DNA from: Mycobacterium senriense
Lineage (GTDB): Bacteria > Actinomycetota > Actinomycetes > Mycobacteriales > Mycobacteriaceae
Reading direction: 5' to 3'
Length of the DNA: 64,000 nt
Assembly: GCF_019668465.1 (NCBI RefSeq)
Contig: NZ_AP024828.1
Location: forward strand, 4,650,001 to 4,714,000
Below the pieces are notes generated by a model that worked only from the letters and a program-made list of their open reading frames with translations, had not been told where the DNA came from and searched no databases. Position 1 is the first letter of the stretch; every line of letters begins with the position of its first letter. A program made the position numbers and the translations under genes. Below are positions 52,905 to 61,154 of this stretch, in pieces.

Positions 52905-54317
52905 TCAGTCCTTGCCGCGCGGCGGCGGGGACACCTCGACACCGCCGGACTCATGTTCGGGGCCGGCCGCCGGGTGTTCGGCGGGGACACGGTCACGGAA
53001 CCGGGAGCCCTCGCTGGGTCGCTGTGGCGCCGGCTGGCCGCCCTGGCTTCGGTATGGCCCGGCCTTCGGCCGCGGCTTTCCGCCGGGGAACGCGAGTCGA
53101 AGGATGGTGCGCTGCACCATAAGCCACTGCTTGGAGAACGGGCCGGAGTTGTACGGCAGCTCGTAACGCTCGCAGATGTCTTTGACCTGGGGCGCGATCT
53201 CCGAATAGCGGCTGCTCGGCATGTCGGGGTAGAGATGGTGCTCCACTTGATAACCCAAGTTGCCGCTGATGACGTGGAACAGCGGGCTGCCCTCGATGTT
53301 TGCGGCGCCGACCAACTGGCGCAGATACCACCCGCCACGCGTCTCGTCCTCAACGTCTTCCTGGCTGAACGTGTAGGTCTGGTCGGGGAAATGGCCGCAG
53401 AAGATGATCGCGTTCGACCACACGTTGCGGATCACGTTGGCGACCGCGTCGGCAGCCAGGGTGCGCAGGTAGGTGCTTTCGACTCCCGGCAGCACCTTGT
53501 CGAGGAAGCCGGCGGTGGCGCCCAGCCGTCCCTTGTTAGACACCCTGCGCAGCGTCCTGCCCAGGCGCGACTGAGCCGGCTGGCCGATTTTGCCGCGGGT
53601 GGCCAACTGGACGAGGGCGAACGCGCCCGCGCTGATCAGCGGCCAACCGAGATAGTCCTTGAAAATCTGTGCGCGCGCCTTGACCCCGATACCTCGCAGA
53701 TCCTCGCGCACCTCCGACCACGGCTTCTGGCGCGTGCGGATGGCATCGATGTCCATGTCATGAATCGCCACGCCCCATTCGAACAGCAGCATGAGCAAGA
53801 TGTTGTACAGCGGCTGGAAGAGAAACCGTGGGTGCCAACTTTGATTCGGGTCGATCCGCAAGAGCTCATACCCGAGGTCTTTGTCCTTGCCCAGGATGTT
53901 GGTGTACGTGTGGTGGATGTAGTTGTGCGAGTGCTTCCAGGCCTCGGCGGTGGACGCGGTATCCCAGTCCCACACCGACGAGTGAATATCGGGATCGTTC
54001 ATCCAATCCCACTGGCCGTGCATCACGTTGTGGCCGATCTCCATGTTCTCCAGGATCTTGGCCATTCCCAGACAGGCCGTGCCCAGGACCCATGCGGTTT
54101 TCGAGCGCGATCCGAGCAATAGCACCCGGCCGGCCACGACGATCTGGCGCTGGACGGAGATGACCGTCTTGATGTAGTGCCGGTCCCGTTCGCCGAGATC
54201 GGCGAAGACGTCGTCGTGTATCGCGTCGAGTTCCTTCGCGAGCTTTTCGCGTTCTTGTTCACCCAGGCGGGCAAGCAACTCGCCCCCAGTGGTTTTCGCT
54301 TTCGCGGCAGTTGTCAC
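52905..54317 (-). CDS. desA3: Membrane fatty-acid desaturase (DesA3-type stearoyl-CoA delta-9 desaturase)
   Basis: A 470-residue integral membrane di-iron desaturase. Three histidine boxes are visible: GHNVMHGQ, HSHNYIHH and VEHHLYPD. The order and the neighbour encoding an oxidoreductase match the M. tuberculosis DesA3 (Rv3229c) and its electron donor Rv3230c. It is longer than that protein (about 430 residues) through a disordered Pro/Arg/Gly-rich tail of about 60 residues after residue 410. GTG 54317 is chosen because AAAGGAGC precedes it. It would introduce a cis double bond into stearoyl-CoA, giving oleate. The reductase gene is 16 bases upstream, so they are co-transcribed. Confidence 0.9.
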   Translation of the reverse strand: MTTAAKAKTTGGELLARLGEQEREKLAKELDAIHDDVFADLGERDRHYIKTVISVQRQIVVAGRVLLLGSRSKTAWVLGTACLGMAKILENMEIGHNVMHGQWDWMNDPDIHSSVWDWDTASTAEAWKHSHNYIHHTYTNILGKDKDLGYELLRIDPNQSWHPRFLFQPLYNILLMLLFEWGVAIHDMDIDAIRTRQKPWSEVREDLRGIGVKARAQIFKDYLGWPLISAGAFALVQLATRGKIGQPAQSRLGRTLRRVSNKGRLGATAGFLDKVLPGVESTYLRTLAADAVANVIRNVWSNAIIFCGHFPDQTYTFSQEDVEDETRGGWYLRQLVGAANIEGSPLFHVISGNLGYQVEHHLYPDMPSSRYSEIAPQVKDICERYELPYNSGPFSKQWLMVQRTILRLAFPGGKPRPKAGPYRSQGGQPAPQRPSEGSRFRDRVPAEHPAAGPEHESGGVEVSPPPRGKD

Positions 54318-54333
54318 GAGCCGCTCCTTTCGA

Positions 54334-55431
54334 TCACAGTTCGAGCTCAACATCGCCTTCGGCGGTGTTGATGCAGATTCGTACGTCCTGTTCGGTGGGT
54401 TCGATCACTTCACCTGAGCGCAGGTCACGCAGTTTGCCCGACTTCAGCGTCCCGACGCAGGTATGGCAGATTCCGATTCGACAGCCGTAGGCGAGGTTGA
54501 GACCGGCCTTCTCGCCTGCCTCCAAAATCGATGTGCCGCCGTCACATTCGACTTCCTTCTCGCTGTCGAGGAACTGCACCGTGCCGCCCTCGCCGGCGTT
54601 GGCGTCGCCACCGATCTTGGGCTGGAAACGCTCAAAGTGCAGACGGTCGCGGTCTCCGTTGCTTTCCCAGTGCTCGATCAGCGCGTCGAGCATTTCGCCG
54701 GGACCCGAGCAGAAAGCTTCGCGTTCGCGCCAGTCCGGGCACGCTTCGTCCAGCCCGCTTGGCTCCAGCCGACCGCGTTCGGCGGTGAGGCGCAAATCCA
54801 GCCGCATCCCGTCGTGACGGCGATCGAACTCTTCGAGGACCTGCAAGAACATCACCTGCTCGCGGGTGCGAGCGGAGTGGATGACCACGACGTCGCCGAA
54901 CTCACCGCCGTGATCGATGCTGCGCAACATGCTGATGATCGGCGTGATGCCGCTGCCCGCGCTGATGAACAGCATCTTGGCCGGCAACGGCTCGGGCAGC
55001 GTGAATACGCCCTCCACCTCACCAAGCCGCACCAGATCTCCCGGCTGAACCTTCTGCACCAGATACGGCGACACGACGCCGCCGTCCACCCGCTTGGGCG
55101 TCACGCTGATCAGCCCGTCTTCGGGGGCTGGGTCCGACGTCAACGAATACGCTCGCCAGTGGTAGACGCCGTCGACGACCACGCCCAGCCGCACATACTG
55201 ACCGGGCTTGTGACCCGGCCATTCATACCCGGGCCGGATCAGCACGCTCGCCGCTTCCGAGCCCTGCGGTTCGACTCGCTCGACCTTTCCGCGCAGCTCC
55301 CTGGTGGTCCACAGCGGATTGATCATTTCCAGGTAGTCGTCGGGCTGTAACGGACTGAATAACCGCCGCACCGCCCGCAGGAACAACCGACGCCCGCGGG
55401 GGACGTTGGGCTGGGCGCCGCGTTCAGCCAT
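54334..55431 (-). CDS. Ferredoxin-type oxidoreductase, electron donor of the desaturase (Rv3230c-like)
   Basis: A 365-residue protein combining a flavin reductase module with a C-terminal [2Fe-2S] ferredoxin domain. FAD binding shows as YHWRAYSLTSDPA (R-x-Y-S), the NAD(P) motif is FISAGSGITPIISML, and the plant-type ferredoxin cysteines are in CRIGICHTC with a further Cys near RICINTAEGD. It transfers electrons from NADPH to the desaturase. ATG 55431 is chosen: it lies six bases after a -10 box, indicating a leaderless transcript, and the next in-frame ATG (55446) falls inside the operator. It is the first gene of the desaturase operon. Confidence 0.9.
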   Translation of the reverse strand: MAERGAQPNVPRGRRLFLRAVRRLFSPLQPDDYLEMINPLWTTRELRGKVERVEPQGSEAASVLIRPGYEWPGHKPGQYVRLGVVVDGVYHWRAYSLTSDPAPEDGLISVTPKRVDGGVVSPYLVQKVQPGDLVRLGEVEGVFTLPEPLPAKMLFISAGSGITPIISMLRSIDHGGEFGDVVVIHSARTREQVMFLQVLEEFDRRHDGMRLDLRLTAERGRLEPSGLDEACPDWREREAFCSGPGEMLDALIEHWESNGDRDRLHFERFQPKIGGDANAGEGGTVQFLDSEKEVECDGGTSILEAGEKAGLNLAYGCRIGICHTCVGTLKSGKLRDLRSGEVIEPTEQDVRICINTAEGDVELEL

Positions 55432-55454
55432 GCCCCCAGAGTACACACTTGTAC
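55432..55454 (-). promoter_or_regulatory. Leaderless promoter and operator of the reductase-desaturase operon
   Basis: On the minus strand TACTCT (55443 to 55438) is a -10 box six bases before ATG 55431, so transcription should start at the ATG. It overlaps the inverted repeat GTACA-N4-TGTAC (55441-55454), a likely repressor site. The TTTAGC at 55466-55461 is a weak -35 element at 17-base spacing. Confidence 0.55.
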
Positions 55455-55665
55455 ACCGACGCTAAACATTGATCTGAATCCTGTTGTAGCGCACGGTTAT
55501 ACATATGCCTAACGCGCGCGCGACTGAATCTCAGCCGTTCACTGGCGGGTATACGTTCGACGTGGGTTGTGGCAATAGATACCTCTGAGGTGCCCCGGGC
55601 GGTGGGTGGCCAAACGTTTGTTCATCTGTTTCGCGGGGTCATCCGCCGCGCCGGCGGGGCGTCGC

Positions 55666-55697
55666 GGCGCCTAGTGTCGGTGGCGCCTAGTGTCGGT
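55666..55697 (+). repeat. Tandem 16-bp duplication at the start of the transporter gene
   Basis: GGCGCCTAGTGTCGGT occurs twice in direct succession. Each copy contains TAGTGT, a possible -10 box. The second copy overlaps GTG 55690, a candidate start, and lies just before GTG 55696 and 55702, which are also in frame, so the duplication may have shifted promoter or start use. Confidence 0.6.
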
Positions 55698-56553
55698 GAA
55701 TGTGCTGATCGGCTTCCTCCTCGCGCTGGGCTGCTCGCTTTGCTATGGGACGGCGACCGTGCTGCAAGCGGCGGGGACGCGCTCGGTGGAAGCGGGCAGC
55801 GGCTCGGGTGTGGATGCGGTATTGCTGTTGCGCGCCGTGCGCCAGTGGCGCTATCTGATCGGTGTCGGCCTGGACGTCGCCGGGTTTGCGCTGCAGGTCG
55901 CCGCGCTGCGCTTGGTTCCGATCTATGTGGTCGCGGCGGCGCTGGCCGCCTCGATCGCGGTCACCGGCGTCGTCGCGGCGTGGGTGTTGTCGGCGCGCTT
56001 GTCATCGGCCGAGTGGGCGGCCGTCGGCGTCGTCTGCGTCAGCCTGGTCGTCCTGGCCTTCGCCGCCGGGCCGGGCCACTTCCGGCACGCCCCGGCCGGG
56101 CTCGGCTGGGCCCTGCTGGGCGTGGTGGCCGCGATCTTCGTCGGCGGCGCCGCCGCGGGGCGTCTGCCCGACCGCGCCCGTGCGCTCGCACTGGGGCTGG
56201 GCGCCGGGACCGGCTTCGGCGTCGTCGAGGTGGGCGTGCGGCTGATCGATGCGATCGATCCCACCAAACGCTCCTTCTACACCAACCCCGCCCTGTACGC
56301 GGCCGCCGCGGGGGGCGCCGCGGGGTTTCTGTTGCTCACCTCCGCGTTGCATCGCGGATCGGTGACCACGGCCGTCGCGGGAATGGTGGTCGGAGAAACG
56401 CTGGCGCCCGCGTTCGTCGGGGTGGTGTGGCTGGGCGACACCGCGCGCGACGGGCTCGGCTGGCTGGTGATCGTGGGGTTCGCCATCGCCGTGTCCGCGA
56501 CCCTGGTGCTCGCGCGCTTCGGCGAAGCCCCCGTCGCCGAGGAAGCGGGCTGA
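55690..56553 (+). CDS. EamA/DMT-type multi-pass membrane transporter-like protein
   Basis: A 287-residue protein with nine or ten hydrophobic helices. It starts NVLIGFLLALGCSLCYGTAT and repeats the drug/metabolite-transporter pattern, such as LRLVPIYVVAAALAASIAVT and GETLAPAFVGVVWLGDTARD; the final helices lie before the short acidic tail. Mycobacterial relatives are annotated as DMT-like membrane proteins without a known solute. GTG 55690 is the longest start; GTG 55696 and 55702 are equally possible. It is convergent with the CoA ligase gene, whose stop is at 56555. Direction of transport cannot be inferred. Confidence 0.85.
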   Translation: MSVNVLIGFLLALGCSLCYGTATVLQAAGTRSVEAGSGSGVDAVLLLRAVRQWRYLIGVGLDVAGFALQVAALRLVPIYVVAAALAASIAVTGVVAAWVLSARLSSAEWAAVGVVCVSLVVLAFAAGPGHFRHAPAGLGWALLGVVAAIFVGGAAAGRLPDRARALALGLGAGTGFGVVEVGVRLIDAIDPTKRSFYTNPALYAAAAGGAAGFLLLTSALHRGSVTTAVAGMVVGETLAPAFVGVVWLGDTARDGLGWLVIVGFAIAVSATLVLARFGEAPVAEEAG

Positions 56554-56554
56554 T

Positions 56555-58171
56555 TCATGAGCCGTGGGCCGATGCCGCGCGGCCGTCGGCGGCGTCGCCC
56601 ACCGGGACATAGCCGGTGCCGCGCGCGGGGCGCGTCCACAACAGGCCGTCCTGCGCGGTGACACCCGCGGCGATCAGCGCCCGGTTGAGGATCTTGTTCG
56701 TGGCGGTCGCGGGCAGCCGATCGTTGATGCGGACGTGGCGCGGCCACGCCTTCGGGGACAGGTCAGGTTGGGCGGCAAGGAATTTCTCGAAATCCTCCGG
56801 GGTCAGGCTTGCCCCGGGCCGCAGCACCAGCGCGGCCATCACCTGGTCGCCCACCCGGTCGTCGGGGACCGCATAGACGGCGACCTGGCTGATGGCGGGC
56901 AACCGCGCCAGAATCCGCTCGATCGGGCCGGCCGCCAGGTTCTCCCCGTCCACCCGCATCCAATCGGCGGTCCGCCCGGCGAGATAGATCCAGCCGTCCG
57001 CGTCGCGGTAGGCCAGATCGCCCGACCAGTACATCCCGTGCCGCATCCGCTCGGCGGTGGCGCCCGGGTCGTTGTAGTAGCCGGCGAACGGGCCCGCGCC
57101 CTGGGTGTTGACGAGTTCGCCGACGGCGTCATCGAAATTGGTCAGCGCGCCGTGCTCGTCGAACCGCGCTGTCTCGCACTCCCGCAGCGTCGTCGAGTTG
57201 TAGATGCTCACGCCCGGGTACGGCTTGCCGATGGATCCGGGCGGGGTGCCGTCTTCGCGCACCACGATGACCGCGAATTCACTCGAGCCGAAGCTGTCGA
57301 CGACCCGGCACCCGAAACGCCTTGCGAATTCCGCGATATCGCGATCGGTGGCCTCGTTGCCGAACGCCACCCGCAGGGTGTTCTCGGCGTCATCGGGACG
57401 TTCGGGGGTGGACAGGATCAACGCCAGCGGCTTGCCGACATAGTTCAGGTATGTCACCCGGTAGTGGCGGACATCGTCGAGAAAGCGCGACGGCGAGAAT
57501 CGGGCCGGCACCATGGTGGCCCCGCAGCCGATGGCGACGGCCCAACCGGCGGCGACACCGTTGGAATGGAAGAGCGGCATCGCCAGGTAGCAGACGTCGT
57601 CGGCGGTGACGTCGTATTGATAGATCAGGCTGGCGCCGCACATAATCGCCATGCCATGGGCGAACCGCACCACCTTCGGGTCGCCGCTGGTGCCCGAGGT
57701 GAAGATCATCATCAGGGTGTCGGCGGCCGCCACCTCGCGAACGGGAACCAGCGATGGTGCCGCGGCGACGGCTTCGGCGTAGCGTGCGCCGGTCACATCG
57801 AGCACCTGAATACCGTTGAGGTTCAACCCATCCAGCAGTTCGAGATGGTCGGGGTCGACGAGCAGCATCTGGCAGTCGGATCGCCGGATGTCGGCCAGCA
57901 ATCCGGCTCCGCGCCGCGTGGTGTTGATTCCGCACAACACGTAACCGCCGAGCGCGGCCGCGGCCATGGCCCGCAACATGGCCGGCGAATTGCCCAGTAC
58001 CGCACCGACATGCAGCGGCCGTGCCGGGTCCGCGAGCTCGATGAGCGCTGCGGCCTCGGCCGCCGCCTCGGCGAGATGCTCGCGCCAGGTCCACGTCCGG
58101 TCGCCGTGGGCGAGCGCCGGGGTGTCGTCGTCGCAACGCTGCCGCAACAGCTGTTGAACCGTCTCAATCAC
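56555..58171 (-). CDS. FadD17-like acyl-CoA synthetase
   Basis: A 538-residue adenylate-forming ligase. Signature motifs are MIFTSGTSGDPKVVRF, DSFGSSEFAVI, and WMRVDGENLAAGPIERI (hinge and A10 region), with PATATNKILNRAL as the C-terminal lysine motif. The chain resembles M. tuberculosis FadD17 over its length, from memory (DDVCYLAMPLFHSNGVAAGW and VGELVNTQGAGPFAGYYND). FadD17 is linked to steroid side-chain activation. GTG 58171 overlaps the stop of the monooxygenase gene by GTGA, so translation is coupled; an in-frame extension to 58348 lies inside that gene. It is the last gene of an eight-gene catabolic operon. It would load a side-chain or ring acid onto CoA. Confidence 0.88.
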   Translation of the reverse strand: MIETVQQLLRQRCDDDTPALAHGDRTWTWREHLAEAAAEAAALIELADPARPLHVGAVLGNSPAMLRAMAAAALGGYVLCGINTTRRGAGLLADIRRSDCQMLLVDPDHLELLDGLNLNGIQVLDVTGARYAEAVAAAPSLVPVREVAAADTLMMIFTSGTSGDPKVVRFAHGMAIMCGASLIYQYDVTADDVCYLAMPLFHSNGVAAGWAVAIGCGATMVPARFSPSRFLDDVRHYRVTYLNYVGKPLALILSTPERPDDAENTLRVAFGNEATDRDIAEFARRFGCRVVDSFGSSEFAVIVVREDGTPPGSIGKPYPGVSIYNSTTLRECETARFDEHGALTNFDDAVGELVNTQGAGPFAGYYNDPGATAERMRHGMYWSGDLAYRDADGWIYLAGRTADWMRVDGENLAAGPIERILARLPAISQVAVYAVPDDRVGDQVMAALVLRPGASLTPEDFEKFLAAQPDLSPKAWPRHVRINDRLPATATNKILNRALIAAGVTAQDGLLWTRPARGTGYVPVGDAADGRAASAHGS

Positions 58172-59763
58172 CTTGTCGTGAACACCAACCCGGCGTAGTC
58201 GTTCCGAGCCACCTCGTCGCAGTGCCGCCGGTAGGTGCCGAAGCCGCCGATGTAGGGCATGAAGACCCGCTTCTTGCCCTCGATGTTGGTGCCCAGGTAC
58301 CACGAGGATGCCGCCTTGGGAAATAGCGTCCGGTCGGCCGCCTGGCACACGTGCCGGGTCCAGGCGAGCGCCGCGTCGCGGCGAGGCTCGACCTCGCTCA
58401 CCCCTTGGCGTCGCGCCGCCCGCACCAGATCGATGACCCAGTCGACCTGCACCTCGGCGTGCAGCACCATGTTCGCCAGCACCGAGGGGCTGCCCGGCCC
58501 GCTGACGGTGAACAAATTCGGCAGCCCCGGCACCATCAGGCCGAGGAAGGTCACCGGGCCGTCGGCCCAGGCGTCCCGCAGTCGTTGTCCCCCAGGGCCT
58601 TTCGGGTCGATTCGGGTCAGCGCCCCGGTCATGGCGTCGAAGCCGGTCGCGAAGACCAGCACGTCGCAGGGATATGTCGCTGCGACGGTTCGTACGCCGT
58701 CAGCGGTCATCGCCTCGATCGGCTCGCGCCGCAGGTTCACCAGCCGAACGTTGTCGCGGTTGAAGGTCGCGTAGTAGCCGTCGTCGGTGCAGATCCGTTT
58801 GCTTCCGATCGGGTGATCGACCGGGATGAGATCCGTTGCGACGACGGGGTCGGCGACGATCTCCCGGATCCGCTCCTCGGCGAAGATCCTGGCGACGTCG
58901 TTGGCGGACGGGTCGCTCGTCTGATCGGGGAAGGTCTTGGCGAACAGGACGCCGCCTTCGCGCCAGCGCTTCCACAGCGCCTCGGACCGCTCGTGGGCCT
59001 CGGTGTCGAGGGCGTTCTTGTGGTAGGTGCCGTGCGGGGTCCCCGCAGCCGCGTAGGCGGAGACCCGGCGGCGCTCGGGATACTGCTCCTGGATTTCTCG
59101 CTGTTCCTCGGCCGACCACGGCCGGTTGGGCATCGGGATGGTGTAGTTCGCGGATCGCTGGAACACCACCAGGCTTTCGGCGGTCGCGGCGACGATCGGC
59201 GCCACCTGGATACCGGACGATCCGGTGCCGATCAGGCCCACCCGCTTGCCGCGCAGCTCCGGATCCTCGCGCGGCCACGCAGCCGTGAAATACACCTCGC
59301 CCGAGAACGTTTCGGCACCCGGGACACTGGGCCGGTTCACCGCCGACAGGCAGCCGGTCGCGCACAACAGGAACTGTGCGGCATAGGTGTGCCCGGCTGC
59401 GGTGTCGACATGCCAGCGTCCCCGCTCGAAGGTGGCGCCGATGGCGTCGACGCCGAATCGGTAGTGGCGGCGCAGATCGAAACGGTCGGCGACGTGCCGC
59501 AGGTAGGCCAGGATTTCGGGTTGGGCGGCGAAGCGTTCGCTCCACTGCCAGCTCCGTTGCAGCTCTTCGTCGAAAGAGTAGGAGTAGTCCACACTTTCGA
59601 CGTCGCAGCGTGCGCCCGGGTAACGGTTCCAGTACCAGGTGCCGCCCACGTCGGGTGCGGCCTCGAGGGCGGTCACCGCGAGGCCCGACGACGCGGCCCG
59701 GTGCACGGCGTAGAGCCCGGCGAACCCGGCCCCGATGACGATCACGTCGCTGGCTTCGGTCAC
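58168..59763 (-). CDS. Flavin monooxygenase of the Baeyer-Villiger type, with altered fingerprint
   Basis: A 531-residue FAD- and NADPH-dependent monooxygenase. FAD motif VIGAGFAGLYAV at residues 9-20, GTWYWNRYPGARCD typical of BVMOs, and the second nucleotide motif GLIGTGSSGIQV near 176-187. The class I BVMO fingerprint F-x-G-x-x-x-H-x-x-x-W-P is present as F153-S-G-E-V-Y-F159-T-A-A-W-P: the conserved histidine is phenylalanine. Several related enzymes insert oxygen next to a ketone to make an ester or lactone. The change may alter activity. It overlaps the esterase and ligase genes by four bases each, so ester hydrolysis of its product by the neighbour is likely. Confidence 0.88.
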   Translation of the reverse strand: MTEASDVIVIGAGFAGLYAVHRAASSGLAVTALEAAPDVGGTWYWNRYPGARCDVESVDYSYSFDEELQRSWQWSERFAAQPEILAYLRHVADRFDLRRHYRFGVDAIGATFERGRWHVDTAAGHTYAAQFLLCATGCLSAVNRPSVPGAETFSGEVYFTAAWPREDPELRGKRVGLIGTGSSGIQVAPIVAATAESLVVFQRSANYTIPMPNRPWSAEEQREIQEQYPERRRVSAYAAAGTPHGTYHKNALDTEAHERSEALWKRWREGGVLFAKTFPDQTSDPSANDVARIFAEERIREIVADPVVATDLIPVDHPIGSKRICTDDGYYATFNRDNVRLVNLRREPIEAMTADGVRTVAATYPCDVLVFATGFDAMTGALTRIDPKGPGGQRLRDAWADGPVTFLGLMVPGLPNLFTVSGPGSPSVLANMVLHAEVQVDWVIDLVRAARRQGVSEVEPRRDAALAWTRHVCQAADRTLFPKAASSWYLGTNIEGKKRVFMPYIGGFGTYRRHCDEVARNDYAGLVFTTR

Positions 59764-60722
59764 GACGCCACGCTCCGGTCCGCCGGATGCAGCAGCTCAC
59801 GCAGGTCGGCGCAGACCAGCTGCTGCGCCGATGCCGCCGGCGGAAACGTTTGCATCGTCATGAAGCCGTGGAACAGCCCGGGAAAGTCCCGGTGCACGAC
59901 GGGCACCCCCGCACCGCGCAACAGGCGGGCGTAGTCGCAGCCCTCGCTGTTCAGGGGATCGAGCCCGGCCGTCACGATCACCGCGGGCGGCAGACCCGCA
60001 TGGGTGTCGGCGCGGGCAGGGGCCACCAGGTAGGGCGGATCGAAAACCGTTTGCGCGCCCAGGTATTGGTGCCAGTACCACTGCATCGCGGCGCGGGTGT
60101 TGAAGTACCCCGTGGCGTAGCGGTGATAGCTCTCGGTGTCGAAGCTCGGATCGATCGCCGGGTAGACCAGCAGCTGCGCGGCCGGTAGGGTGGCGCCGCG
60201 GTCGCGGCAGAGGATGGCGGCGACCGCGGCCAGGTTGCCGCCGGCGCTGTCACCGGCGACCGCGGTGCGTGCCGGGTCGATGCCCAGCTCGGCGGCGTGC
60301 TCGACCGCCCAGCCGAACACCGCGAACGCATCGAGCGCCGCCGCCGGGGCGGGATGCTCGGGGGCGAGGCGATAGTCGACCGAGATCACCACGGCCTGAC
60401 TGCCGCGGGCCAGGGCCCGGCAGAACCCGTCGTGAGACTCGATGTCGCAGAAGACGAATCCGCCCCCGTGGTAGAACACGATCGCCGCGCGCTCTCCCGC
60501 CGGCTCGCCATGCGGCTCGTAGACACGTACCGGAACCGCGCCGCCTGGCCCTGGGACCATGCGGTCGGTGGCGCTGCGGACGTCGCCGAGGTTGTCGACC
60601 GGCATGCGTCGCTGCGCCACCGCGGCGCGCGCCTGCGGGCCGGTCAGGTGCTCGACGCGCGGGAATCCGGTGTTCAACGCCTCCAGCATCGCCTGCACTA
60701 TGCCGTTGAGCGGATCGTCCAT
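59760..60722 (-). CDS. HSL-family carboxylesterase (alpha/beta hydrolase)
   Basis: A 320-residue esterase of the hormone-sensitive-lipase (LipH/LipN) group. The oxyanion motif is FYHGGGFVF, the nucleophile elbow AGDSAGGNLAA, the acid in VTAGLDPLNSEG and the histidine in FPGLFHGFM. ATG 60722 is chosen with GGAGGT just upstream; GTG 60728 is in frame but lies over that site. It overlaps the monooxygenase gene by four bases. Such enzymes cleave short- to medium-chain esters; in this context the ester made by the Baeyer-Villiger-type enzyme is the obvious candidate. Confidence 0.9.
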   Translation of the reverse strand: MDDPLNGIVQAMLEALNTGFPRVEHLTGPQARAAVAQRRMPVDNLGDVRSATDRMVPGPGGAVPVRVYEPHGEPAGERAAIVFYHGGGFVFCDIESHDGFCRALARGSQAVVISVDYRLAPEHPAPAAALDAFAVFGWAVEHAAELGIDPARTAVAGDSAGGNLAAVAAILCRDRGATLPAAQLLVYPAIDPSFDTESYHRYATGYFNTRAAMQWYWHQYLGAQTVFDPPYLVAPARADTHAGLPPAVIVTAGLDPLNSEGCDYARLLRGAGVPVVHRDFPGLFHGFMTMQTFPPAASAQQLVCADLRELLHPADRSVAS

Positions 60723-60750
60723 GTGCACCTCCGACCTCGTCGCCCAAAGG

Positions 60751-61152
60751 TCATGCGGGCCGATATTTCAGCAGGGTGATGCCCTCTTCAGGCAGATCGT
60801 AGAACACCGGGTGCACCCGCATTCCGATCCGGATGTCGCCCGGGTCGACGTCGACCAGCTCGGTGCTGAATTTCGGCCCGGCATCCCACCGCACCACCGC
60901 GAGCAGCTGAGGCAACGCGTCTTGCCACGGTGGGCCGGTCGGCCTGCGGGCGATCGTGAACGTGTACAGCGTTCCGGCGCCGTCGATCTCGCGCCATTCC
61001 AGGTCGTCGGCCAGGGTGCCCGGGGCCAGCGTGCGCGGGTAGAACACGTAGCGCTGTGCCGACGCCGAGTACTGCACCAGGATCCGATGCTGCGCCAGGC
61101 CGTCCCAGAACGGCCGGGAGACCGGTGTGGGCTCGGGGATGGGGTGAGCCAT
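60751..61152 (-). CDS. DUF35 OB-fold protein, zinc-ribbon cysteines missing
   Basis: A 133-residue acyl-CoA-associated OB-fold (DUF35) protein. The core DLEWREIDGAGTLYTFTIAR and LAVVRW-type strands match the family. The N-terminal rubredoxin-like zinc ribbon, normally with four cysteines around R-Y-V-F-P-P-R, is present in outline as QYSASAQRYVFYPRTLAPG but without any cysteine, so it cannot bind zinc. DUF35 domains partner thiolase-like aldolases and form the C-terminal part of ChsH2. Here the DUF35 gene is two bases from the thiolase gene, so the two proteins probably form a complex. Confidence 0.85.
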   Translation of the reverse strand: MAHPIPEPTPVSRPFWDGLAQHRILVQYSASAQRYVFYPRTLAPGTLADDLEWREIDGAGTLYTFTIARRPTGPPWQDALPQLLAVVRWDAGPKFSTELVDVDPGDIRIGMRVHPVFYDLPEEGITLLKYRPA

Positions 61153-61154
61153 GA

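Noticed and set aside
55540..55555. GGGTATAC resembling a SigF -10 element
   Set aside because: No GTTT element at the required distance upstream.
55506..55589. Possible 27-codon peptide between the reductase and transporter genes
   Set aside because: It begins right after TATACAT, too close to a -10 box, lacks a ribosome binding site and resembles nothing known. A leader peptide role is possible but unsupported.
56564..58198. 544-codon open frame on the plus strand opposite the FadD17-like ligase
   Set aside because: Composition typical of a third-position GC shadow; all ligase motifs are on the minus strand.
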